A stretch of DNA of 64,000 nt, taken from positions 62,001-126,000 of the forward strand of contig NZ_JBAJEX010000007.1 of NCBI RefSeq assembly GCF_039822265.1. The letters run 5' to 3'. Shown here one piece after another: positions 57,081 through 64,000 of the stretch; position 1 is the first letter of the stretch; the number at the start of each line of letters is the position of its first letter. Source of the stretch: Thiobacter sp. AK1. GTDB taxonomy: Bacteria > Pseudomonadota > Gammaproteobacteria > Burkholderiales > Thiobacteraceae. A model generated the notes under the pieces. It saw nothing but the letters and a program-made list of their open reading frames with translations, was not told the DNA's origin and searched no databases. Both the position numbers and the translations under genes were made by a program.

Positions 57081-57355
57081 GGCTGGCCCTCCGCAATAGG
57101 CACTAGCACGTGGATGCGCGCAGGCTCCGGCACCTTCATCTGGAGTCGCTCGCTGGCGATTTTCTCGATCCGAGCATGCATGGCCCAAGTGCTCTGTTCC
57201 AGTTGGAGCTGGCCGTATTCCGTGTTCATTTGCTTGGCCACTTCCTCGGCATGCTGGAGTTCGGCATAGAGCTTGCGCGCCTTGTGCTGCGATGTCACAA
57301 CCCCCAGCGCACACACCACGACGATGGCGAGCAGGATCAGATTGAGCCGGGTCAT
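57077..57355 (-). CDS. ftsL: Cell division protein FtsL
   Basis: 92 residues: N-terminal TM ([18 protein letters not shown]) and a leucine-zipper-like coiled coil ([19 protein letters not shown]...). Forms FtsQLB. Overlaps rsmH (ATGA) and ftsI (GTGA). Confidence 0.93.
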   Translation of the reverse strand: MTRLNLILLAIVVVCALGVVTSQHKARKLYAELQHAEEVAKQMNTEYGQLQLEQSTWAMHARIEKIASERLQMKVPEPARIHVLVPIAEGQP

Positions 57356-58296
57356 GCCGCAAGCCCCCAGGGCGTGCGTTCCGCCACGCGCATCACGGCG
57401 CTGCGCGCGCGGGGATTGGCGTCAATCTCCTGCGCGCTGGGACGCATCGGCTTGCCCACCAGCGCAAGCCGCGGCTTGGGCAGTTGATCGGCACGGAGGG
57501 GAAGTTTGGGCAGCAGGGCGTCAGGACGCGCCTCACGCTTGAGGAAACGCTTGACGATACGGTCTTCCAGGGAGTGGAAGCTGATCACCACCAGGCGGCC
57601 ACCAGGCGCGAGCAACTCCACGCACTGGGGCAGCACTAGCGAAAGCTCCTCGAGCTCCTGATTGATGAAAATCCGTATAGCCTGAAAGGTGCGCGTCGCC
57701 GGATCCTGGCCAGGTTCGCGCGTGGGCACGGCTTCAGCCACGATCGCGGCAAGCTTTCGTGTGCTGTCGATTGGCCCTCGCGCGCGCGCCGCAACAATCG
57801 CTCTTGCAACCTGTTTAGCAAACCGCTCTTCACCATAATCGGCTATCACCTCCGTCAATTCGCGTTGGTCGACTTCGGCCAGCCAATCCGCGGCTGTCCT
57901 CCCCCGGGTGGTGTCCATGCGCATGTCCAGCGGCCCATCCATGCGGAAGCTGAAACCCCGAGCCGCATCGTCGAGCTGTGGCGACGACACCCCCAGGTCC
58001 AACAGCACACCGTCCACCTTGTCCACCTGCTCGTGCCGCAACCGGTCTTTCAGTTGAGAGAAGCCCGCGTGGAGCACGGTGAAGCGCGGATCCACGATCA
58101 TGCGTGCCACCTCGATCGCCTGGGGATCGCGGTCGAAGGCGATGAGACGGCCCTGCGGCCCCAGGCGGCGCAGGATTTCCCGGCTGTGTCCACCACGGCC
58201 GAAGGTGGCGTCCACATAGATGCCCTCCGGCTTGACCCGCAACGCATCCACCGCCTCCTTAAGCAGCACCGTCGCGTGCTGCGCATGCTCGCTCAC
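57352..58296 (-). CDS. rsmH: 16S rRNA (cytosine1402-N4)-methyltransferase RsmH
   Basis: About 314 residues. SAM-binding [28 protein letters not shown], and the C-terminal [20 protein letters not shown] start overlapping the mraZ stop (GTGA); the ORF upstream of it is inside mraZ. Confidence 0.96.
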   Translation of the reverse strand: MSEHAQHATVLLKEAVDALRVKPEGIYVDATFGRGGHSREILRRLGPQGRLIAFDRDPQAIEVARMIVDPRFTVLHAGFSQLKDRLRHEQVDKVDGVLLDLGVSSPQLDDAARGFSFRMDGPLDMRMDTTRGRTAADWLAEVDQRELTEVIADYGEERFAKQVARAIVAARARGPIDSTRKLAAIVAEAVPTREPGQDPATRTFQAIRIFINQELEELSLVLPQCVELLAPGGRLVVISFHSLEDRIVKRFLKREARPDALLPKLPLRADQLPKPRLALVGKPMRPSAQEIDANPRARSAVMRVAERTPWGLAA

Positions 58297-58739
58297 AGGG
58301 AGAAATTCCCCAGGTCCGGCGGCAGCACCCGATCGCCCTGAGCGAGCGCCTCCTCCAGCTGGGCGTGCCAGTTGGCCTCGCTCCACACCTCGAAATGGCT
58401 GCCCTGTCCCACCAGCATCACCTGCTTCTCAAGACCCGCGAATGCGCGCAGCACCGGCGAGATCAGTACACGTCCTGCCCCATCCATTTCCACGTCCTCG
58501 GCAAAACCCACGAGCAGGCGCTGCAAGAGGCTGGCCTGCTTGTCGAAGCTGGGCAAGGACATGATTTTTTGCTGAATGGGTTCCCATTCGGGCTGGGGAT
58601 AGAGGAGCAGACAACGATGGGGATGCGCGGTGAGCACGAGTCGCCCGCCACCTTGCAGGTGAAGAGCATCTCGATGCCGGGCCGGGACGGCGAGCCGCCC
58701 CTTGGCATCGAGACTCAGCGCGGTTGCGCCGCGAAACAT
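58293..58739 (-). CDS. mraZ: Transcriptional regulator MraZ
   Basis: About 148 residues with two AbrB-like SpoVT/MraZ domains: [22 protein letters not shown] and [21 protein letters not shown]. In E. coli it represses its own dcw promoter by binding TGGGN repeats; matching repeats lie upstream here. The ATG at 58739 follows GGGGGAGCGG, favouring it over the longer ORF. Confidence 0.96.
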   Translation of the reverse strand: MFRGATALSLDAKGRLAVPARHRDALHLQGGGRLVLTAHPHRCLLLYPQPEWEPIQQKIMSLPSFDKQASLLQRLLVGFAEDVEMDGAGRVLISPVLRAFAGLEKQVMLVGQGSHFEVWSEANWHAQLEEALAQGDRVLPPDLGNFSL

Positions 58740-58760
58740 CCGCTCCCCCTGGGCGCCATC

Positions 58761-58795
58761 TCCCACAATCTCCCACTTTTCTCCACTTCGGCCCA
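58761..58795 (-). promoter_or_regulatory. Array of four MraZ-binding boxes
   Basis: On the minus strand: TGGGC, TGGAG, TGGGA, TGGGA, each followed by a 5-base spacer, giving an exact 10-base period (plus-strand positions 58791-95, 58781-85, 58771-75, 58761-65). Known MraZ operators are TGGGN repeats with 5-base spacers. The first box touches the -10 element, so MraZ binding should block the promoter. Confidence 0.85.
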
Positions 58796-58823
58796 CTATA
58801 GGGGAAAAAAACAGGGGGGTCAA
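58795..58823 (-). promoter_or_regulatory. Promoter of the dcw cluster
   Basis: -35 TTGACC (58823-58818), 17-base spacer, -10 TATAGT (58800-58795) on the minus strand. Transcription would start near 58788, about 50 bases before mraZ. It is the only strong promoter I see for the mraZ-ftsQ run. Confidence 0.8.
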
Positions 58824-59033
58824 GGGAAAACGAGCCCCCGCCCAAGCATTTTTGCTTGGCGACACAAGGACTTAGCGGCGCGCTGTAGCGGCAGCCATTC
58901 GCTCGATAAAAGAATAGGCTAGGACAATATCCTCACGCGGCTTGTACGGTTCAAGCCGTAATTACCTGATTTGCCTTGGAACTACTGCTCAGAGGAAACG
59001 GGTTGGAACCCCGGCGCGAGAAGCTGGGGAGGA

Positions 59034-59556
59034 AAAGGAAGCGGGCCGATAAGCCGGGTTCTGTCGAGGACAGTCATCTATCTGGGCGCAGCGTTACCGT
59101 TGCGCTCGAGCAACCTACCCGGGAACGACGCGAGCCACGTCATGGTTCCCCTATTTGGTCTTGCTCCGGGTGGGGTTTGGCGTGCCGTCCGTGTTACCAC
59201 GTCCGCGGTGGGCTCTTACCCGGCGGGCTTGCGCCCGTCTTCTCCTGGCGGAGAACACCTTTTCACCATCGCCCGGCCCTGCCGCAACCAGCGCGGCTTC
59301 CGCTGCTCTGCTTGCTGCTCGTCTCGACACCGACCATAGCCGGCGCATCGAGCTATCGCAACCAGCGCGGCTTCCGCTGCTCTGCTTGGGGGACTTTGCC
59401 GCCCTCGCGGGCGGCAAGTCCGGGCCGTCGGCAGTCTGTTTTCTGTGCCACTTTCCATCGCCTCACGGCGTCCGGCCGTTAGCCGGCACCCTGCTCTGTG
59501 GAGCCCGGACTTTCCTCCGGCGCGAGAAACGCGCCGGCGACTGTCTGGCCTGCTTC
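59034..59556 (-). ncRNA. rnpB: RNase P RNA (class A), unusually long
   Basis: Catalytic RNA that matures tRNA 5' ends. On the minus strand the 5' end reads GAAGCAGGCCAGACAGTCGCC (compare E. coli GAAGCTGACCAGACAGTCGCC). The P4 5' element GAGGAAAGTCCGGGCTCC is at 59517-59500, GGTGAAA and GTAAGAG cores follow, GGAGCAAGACCAAATAGGGG lies near 59169-59150, and ACAGAACCCGGCTTATCGGC at 59064-59045. Ends are approximate by a few bases. Its length of about 520 bases exceeds the usual 350-400, mainly because of a 74-base duplication and an extra hairpin (59240-59255). ORFs crossing it, such as 59155-59898, are not genes. Confidence 0.93.
59283..59388 (-). repeat. 32-base direct repeat inside rnpB
   Basis: An identical 32-base stretch occurs at 59283-59314 and 59357-59388, 74 bases apart start to start. 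Forty-two unique bases lie between. It lies between the P4 and GGTGAAA cores, probably in the P12 region. Confidence 0.85.
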
Positions 59557-59564
59557 CGCTGCTT

Positions 59565-59570
59565 AGTATA
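59565..59570 (-). promoter_or_regulatory. -10 element of rnpB
   Basis: TATACT on the minus strand, about 8 bases before the mature 5' end. The -35 region (GGGGAA-like) does not match consensus. Confidence 0.5.
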
Positions 59571-59665
59571 CCCGGGACGCCAGCCGGTTCCCCCGGACTT
59601 GGAAAATCCAAGGTTCAAGGATGAGCCACTTGCGCCGATAATCCGGCCTGTCACTGGAACCGCTG

Positions 59666-61633
59666 ATGCTTCTTACCCCCCATTTCCACCGCCGACTCCC
59701 CCGGGCCCTCCTCGCCCTCGCCCTCATCGCCCTGATCGAAACCGTGATCATGCTGGCGCTAGATCGCCTCCTGCCGGAGGACACCACGCCCCTGTGGCTA
59801 AACACGGCGGCGGACGTGCTGGCGCTCACACTCTTGGCTGCTCCCATTTTCTGGTGGTTGTTCGTCCACCCCAGCCGCACCGCCCTGGAGGAGAGTGAAG
59901 AAAACACCCATGCCCTGCTGGATGCCATCGAGGAGTCGGCCCTGCTGTTGAGCCCCGATGGGACGGTGCTGGCCATCAACCAGACCGGCGCGCGCCGCCT
60001 GGGGCAGACGCCCCATGCCATGGTGGGCCGGCCCCTGTGGGATTTCCTGCCGCCGGACGTCAGTGCCACGCGCAGTGCGCAGCTCGGCGAAGCGGTGCGC
60101 ACGGCACGCGCCGTCGTGTTCGAGGACACCCGGGCCGGCCGCAGCTACCGCATCACCCTCCATCCCATCGCCGGCCCCCGCGGCGTGCGTCTGGTGGCCG
60201 CCTATGCCCAGGACACCACGGAAAGCCGGCGGCTGGCCGCCATGGAGCGGCTGCTGCGCGAGGCGGACGAATACATCCTGCGCGGCGCGTCATCGCAAAC
60301 CATCATGACCTTCATCTGCGAGCAGGTGGCGCGCGAGTTTGGGTTTGCGCTCGCCTGGTTCGGGCAGCGCGAGCAGAACGGCGGCGTGCGCCTGGTGGCG
60401 GCCGCCGGCCCTGCCACCGCCTTGCGCGAAGAGCTGATGGCCATCGGCGTGCGCTGGGACGACTCCGCCACCGGGCGCGGCCCCACCGGCAGCGCCATCC
60501 GGCTTGCGCGCATGCAAATCACCCGGGTGGACGCGCCCGATTTCCGTCCCTGGGTTGCGGCGGCGCGCCAGCATGGTCTCACCAGTGCCGCGAGCCTGCC
60601 CCTGGTGATCCGCGGCGAGATCTGGGGCGCCTTCACCGTCTATGCCACGCAGCCTGAGGCCTTCGAGGATGCCCAGCTCAGGCGCGTTTTGGAGCACATC
60701 GCCGCGCGCGCCGCGGTGGCGCTGGAGGCAAGCTTCCAGCAGGAAGAGTTGCGCCTGTTGTCGACGGCGCTCGCCCGCGCGGCCAATGCCGTGTTCATCA
60801 CCGATCGTGAGGGCCGCATCCAGTGGGTGAACGAGGCCTTCAGCCGGCTGTCGGGTTACAGCGCCGCGGAAGCCATCGGCGCGACCCCGCGGCTACTCAA
60901 GTCGGGGGTGCACGATGCGGCCTATTACGAGAAGCTCTGGTCCACCATTCTCGCAGGCGAAGTCTTCACCAGCCAGACCACGGAGCGGCGCAAGGACGGC
61001 AGCCTCTATACCGTGCGCCAGATCATCACGCCGATCCGCAACGAGGAAGGGGCGATCACCCACTTCATCGCCACCCACGAGGACATTTCGGATGCGCTCG
61101 CGGCGCAGGCGCGCATCGAGCACATGGCCCATTTCGATGCCGTCACCGGCCTGCCCAACCGCAGCCTGTTCTTCGACCGGCTCAAGCAGGCCCTGGCGCG
61201 CACACGGCGCAACGGCGAAAAGCTCGCCTTGTTCTTTCTGGATCTGGACCGTTTCAAGCCGGTGAACGACCGCTACGGCCACGCCGTGGGGGATGCGCTG
61301 CTGGCGGCGGTGGCGGAGCGGCTGACCCGCTGCGTGCGCGAGAGCGACACCGTGGCACGCATCGCCGGCGACGAATTCACCGTTCTGCTTCCCGGCATCA
61401 CGGGCCGCGAGGATGCGGCGCGGGTGGCGGCGAAGATTCTTAAGGCCATCGGCGAGCCCTTCCAGGAGGGCGGGCACACCCTGCACATCGGGGCCAGCAT
61501 CGGCATCGCGCTCTTCCCCGACGATGCGGCGGACGGCGAAGCCCTCCTGCGCTGCGCCGACGATGCGATGTATCAGGCCAAGGCGGCGGGCCGCAACACC
61601 TACCGCTTCCATCGCGACGCGCCCGCAAACTGA
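59666..61633 (+). CDS. Sensor diguanylate cyclase (PAS-GAF-PAS-GGDEF)
   Basis: 655 residues. Two N-terminal TM helices (ALLALALIALIETVIMLAL and VLALTLLAAPIFWWLFV), PAS (~80-185), GAF (~200-355), a second PAS/PAC (~370-490, ANAVFITDREGRIQWVNEAF and TRRKDGSLY-like), then a GGDEF domain. The active-site loop is AGDEF instead of GGDEF; a few AGDEF cyclases are reported active, so function is likely but not certain. An I-site RxxD (RESD) precedes it by five residues, predicting product inhibition. No EAL domain. It stands alone between rnpB and ppc. Confidence 0.9.
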   Translation: MLLTPHFHRRLPRALLALALIALIETVIMLALDRLLPEDTTPLWLNTAADVLALTLLAAPIFWWLFVHPSRTALEESEENTHALLDAIEESALLLSPDGTVLAINQTGARRLGQTPHAMVGRPLWDFLPPDVSATRSAQLGEAVRTARAVVFEDTRAGRSYRITLHPIAGPRGVRLVAAYAQDTTESRRLAAMERLLREADEYILRGASSQTIMTFICEQVAREFGFALAWFGQREQNGGVRLVAAAGPATALREELMAIGVRWDDSATGRGPTGSAIRLARMQITRVDAPDFRPWVAAARQHGLTSAASLPLVIRGEIWGAFTVYATQPEAFEDAQLRRVLEHIAARAAVALEASFQQEELRLLSTALARAANAVFITDREGRIQWVNEAFSRLSGYSAAEAIGATPRLLKSGVHDAAYYEKLWSTILAGEVFTSQTTERRKDGSLYTVRQIITPIRNEEGAITHFIATHEDISDALAAQARIEHMAHFDAVTGLPNRSLFFDRLKQALARTRRNGEKLALFFLDLDRFKPVNDRYGHAVGDALLAAVAERLTRCVRESDTVARIAGDEFTVLLPGITGREDAARVAAKILKAIGEPFQEGGHTLHIGASIGIALFPDDAADGEALLRCADDAMYQAKAAGRNTYRFHRDAPAN

Positions 61634-61675
61634 GCGGGTTCCACGTCCCGCATGAGTTGCGACTTGGAACGGCGG

Positions 61676-64000
61676 TTATCCCGTGTTGCGCATGCCCGCG
61701 GCGATGGCGTTGATGGAGCGCAACAGCGGCTCCAGCCAGGGACTGTCCTCGCGCGCGTCGGCGCGAAATTTGGCGAGCAGCACCGTCTGCACGTGGTTTA
61801 AGGGATCGAGATACTGGCGCCGCTGGCTAAGCGAAAGGGCGAGTTCGGGATTGTCCGCAAGCAGCGCTGTGCTGTCGCTCACCCGCAGCACCTCTTCCAC
61901 GGCGCGTGCATATTCGGCGGCGATGAGGGTGTACACGCACTCCCCCAACGCAGGGTCCGTACACAGCTGGGCGTATTCCCGGGCGATGCCGAAATCGGCC
62001 TTGGCCAGTGCCATCTGGGCATTGGATAGCAGTGTGCGGAAGAACGGCCAATCACGATACATCTGCCGCAACAGCGCCAGCCGCGCGGGATCGTCACCGC
62101 GAAAAGCGGCCAAGGCCGAGCCGATGCCATACCAGGCAGGCAGGGTGTGGCGTGACTGCGCCCAGGCGAACACCCAGGAGATGGCGCGCACCGAGGCGCG
62201 GGAGCGGTCGCCCTGGCGACGATGGGGAGGCCGGGAACCAATGTTGAGCAGCCCGATTTCCTGCACCGGCGTGGCCTCGTAGAAGTAATCCAGGAAGCCC
62301 GGCGTGCCCTCCGTGAGAGTGCGGTAGGCCTGCTCCCCGGCACGGGCGATTTCGTCCATCGCCGCGGCGTACGCTTCCCGGTCCGTGCGACCGCCGCCCA
62401 CCAGGTGGCTGCTGGCCTTGAGCACACCCGTGATGCCCAGGGTGAGCTCATAGACCGCGGTCTCCATGTTGTTGTACTTGTAGAACAACACTTCGCCCTG
62501 TTCGGTGAGCTTGAGCTCGCCATGCACGGTCCCCGGTGGCTGGGCAAGAATGGCCTCGTGGGTCGGCCCGCCGCCGCGCCCCAGGGTGCCGCCGCGGCCA
62601 TGGAACAGACGACAGGGAATACCATGGCGCTCGGACACCGCAAGGATGCGTTTCTGCGCCTGATAGAGGGACCAAGCGGAAGCCAGGATGCCGCCGTCCT
62701 TGCAGGAATCGGAATAGCCCAGCATCACCTCCTGCGCTTCGCCGAAGGCCGCGATCAGGTGGCGATAGGCGGGTAGGGCATAGAGCTGCTCCAGCACCTG
62801 CTCCACGCGGTTTAAATCGTCGATGGTCTCGAACAGGGGACTTGCCCCCAGGTGGCAGAACCAGCGCTCGCCCACGCGTCCCGCCAGTCCGGCCAGCGCG
62901 GCGAGCAGCATCACCTCCATGACGTGGCTCGCGCCATGGGTCATGGAGATGACGTAACGCCCGAAGCAAGCCGGTCCCAGCGCGCGCCGGTTGTGGGCGA
63001 TCACGCGGAACACGCGCAGCGTTTCCTGCGTCTGCTGGCTCAAGGTTTCCGGATCGAACGCCAGCGCATCGGGACGTCCCACCAGCTCGCCCAAGAGGGC
63101 GAGCCGGCCTGTTTCATCGAGCGCCACGTAGTCCACGCCCAGCGCCGCACGCAGGATCTCGCCGCAGGCGCGTGTGTGCACGGCGGATTCCTGGCGCACA
63201 TCGAGCTGGAGCAGATGGAAGCCAAAGGTCTCCACCAGGTGAATGAGATCCGTCAGTTCCGCGTTCGCCACGTCCTCGTCGCCATGCTGGATGAGGGAAT
63301 CCCGGATGAGATACAGATCCCTAAGCAAGCCTTCTGCGCTTTCGTAACCGAGCTCCTCGCCTTCCAGCGGCGCCCCATCGATGGCTGCCTTAACAGCATC
63401 CAGGTTGCGCTTGACGCGATAGCACATCACCGCGAGCTTGCGTCGATAGGGTTCCTGCTGGTAGCGGTGGGGTTGGGCGGGGAAGCGCAGCGCCGCGTAA
63501 CGCGCATCCTCTTCCAGACTGGCAAGAAACGCCGCCGAAGGTCGGCACATGCGGATGGAGTAGGAAAGCTGGTCCGAGAGTTGTTCCAGGCGACGCAGAT
63601 ATTCCTCCAGCGCGACCCGCGCCTGCATCTGCCAGGCAAGGTCGGTCACCTCCGCGGTCACGCCCGGGTGGCCGTCCCGATCGCCGCCGATCCAGGAGCC
63701 GAAGCGCAGAAGGCGGCTCACTTCCAAGCCGGCCGCGGCCTGCTCCCCATAGACGTCGCGCACAGCCCGCCGCAGGTTGCGATAAACCTGCACCGTGGCG
63801 GAAAACAGAGAGAGGGGGAAATAGGACAGGCCCGCCCGCAGTTCGTCACGCACGTCCAGCTGGGTGGCGCGCACCTCGTCGGTCTTCCACAGGATCTGGA
63901 TCTGGCTCGCCAACCTGCGCACCGCCTCGGCACGGAAACTTCCTCGCAGGCGCGCGTCGTCGAGCGCCTCCACGCTCAGGAAGATATTGCGCAGCGCGCC
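61676..64000 (-). CDS. ppc: Phosphoenolpyruvate carboxylase, partial (N-terminus beyond right edge)
   Basis: Carboxylates PEP to oxaloacetate (anaplerosis). At least 774 residues are in the window; the frame stays open to the edge, so the listed GTG at 63973 is not the true start. Conserved blocks: SWIGGDRDGHPGVT, YSDSCKDGGILAS, FHGRGGTLGRGGGPTHEAI with the catalytic Arg, and the C-terminus GMRNTG. The family's last four residues are usually QNTG, needed for catalysis and allostery; here Arg replaces Gln. The first ~150 residues, with the catalytic His, are outside. Confidence 0.95.
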   Translation of the reverse strand, partial: GALRNIFLSVEALDDARLRGSFRAEAVRRLASQIQILWKTDEVRATQLDVRDELRAGLSYFPLSLFSATVQVYRNLRRAVRDVYGEQAAAGLEVSRLLRFGSWIGGDRDGHPGVTAEVTDLAWQMQARVALEEYLRRLEQLSDQLSYSIRMCRPSAAFLASLEEDARYAALRFPAQPHRYQQEPYRRKLAVMCYRVKRNLDAVKAAIDGAPLEGEELGYESAEGLLRDLYLIRDSLIQHGDEDVANAELTDLIHLVETFGFHLLQLDVRQESAVHTRACGEILRAALGVDYVALDETGRLALLGELVGRPDALAFDPETLSQQTQETLRVFRVIAHNRRALGPACFGRYVISMTHGASHVMEVMLLAALAGLAGRVGERWFCHLGASPLFETIDDLNRVEQVLEQLYALPAYRHLIAAFGEAQEVMLGYSDSCKDGGILASAWSLYQAQKRILAVSERHGIPCRLFHGRGGTLGRGGGPTHEAILAQPPGTVHGELKLTEQGEVLFYKYNNMETAVYELTLGITGVLKASSHLVGGGRTDREAYAAAMDEIARAGEQAYRTLTEGTPGFLDYFYEATPVQEIGLLNIGSRPPHRRQGDRSRASVRAISWVFAWAQSRHTLPAWYGIGSALAAFRGDDPARLALLRQMYRDWPFFRTLLSNAQMALAKADFGIAREYAQLCTDPALGECVYTLIAAEYARAVEEVLRVSDSTALLADNPELALSLSQRRQYLDPLNHVQTVLLAKFRADAREDSPWLEPLLRSINAIAAGMRNTG

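Noticed and set aside
59155..59898. Plus-strand ORF of 247 residues across rnpB and the start of the cyclase gene
   Set aside because: It covers the RNase P RNA and out-of-frame cyclase sequence; no protein similarity.

Overview
This window is a GC-rich chromosomal segment of a betaproteobacterium. The gene orders point that way: ruvCAB next to ybgC-tolQRAB-pal-cpoB, rplU-rpmA-obgE divergent from ispB, a complete dcw cluster running from mraZ to lpxC, and a RegB/RegA redox pair. The protein styles look like the Hydrogenophilales/Nitrosomonadales side of the class, but the sequence alone does not fix a genus. Almost all of it is core genome; clear mobile DNA is limited to one decayed IS element.

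Layout. 1-8.85 kb (+): yebC, ruvC, a UbiA-like prenyltransferase, ruvA, ruvB, ybgC, tolQRAB, pal and cpoB, tightly packed and often overlapping by 1-4 bases. 8.86-13.2 kb: a histone-deacetylase-family protein (+) converges on a minus-strand series rplU-rpmA-(terminator)-obgE-proB-macrodomain. 13.2-13.9 kb: the rplU/ispB divergent region, into which an IS element inserted and decayed. 13.9-22.9 kb: ispB, tRNA-Pro(CGG), a PP0621-type protein, pilS-pilR, then glgP and a CaCA exchanger on the minus strand, then a thioredoxin-like gene coupled to ampD.

22.9-31.9 kb (+): a compact selenocysteine module. It holds a Sec-containing, Tat-exported, membrane-bound formate dehydrogenase (alpha with in-frame UGA at codon 196, beta, gamma), fdhE, selA, selB and the tRNA-Sec gene selC. 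Only selD and fdhD are missing from a self-sufficient set. The module then gives way to a DUF2189 membrane protein, ferredoxin-NADP reductase, and regA/regB on the minus strand.

35.7-58.8 kb (-): secA, an M23 envelope peptidase, dciA (+), a small membrane protein, lpxC, then the dcw cluster read right to left: mraZ, rsmH, ftsL, ftsI, murE, murF, mraY, murD, ftsW, murG, murC, murB, ddl, ftsQ, ftsA, ftsZ. The cluster is headed by a near-consensus promoter with four MraZ boxes spaced exactly 10 bases apart. 59.0-64 kb: the RNase P RNA gene (-), unusually long because of an internal 74-base duplication; a PAS/GAF/GGDEF protein (+); and a PEP carboxylase gene (-) cut by the right edge.

The genes most worth a second look are the formate dehydrogenase/Sec operon with selC co-directional 29 bases after selB, the duplication-bearing rnpB, the relic IS with recognisable inverted repeats, and the deacetylase/macrodomain pair whose 3' ends overlap. 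I did not find a convincing wholly new defence or mobile system here.
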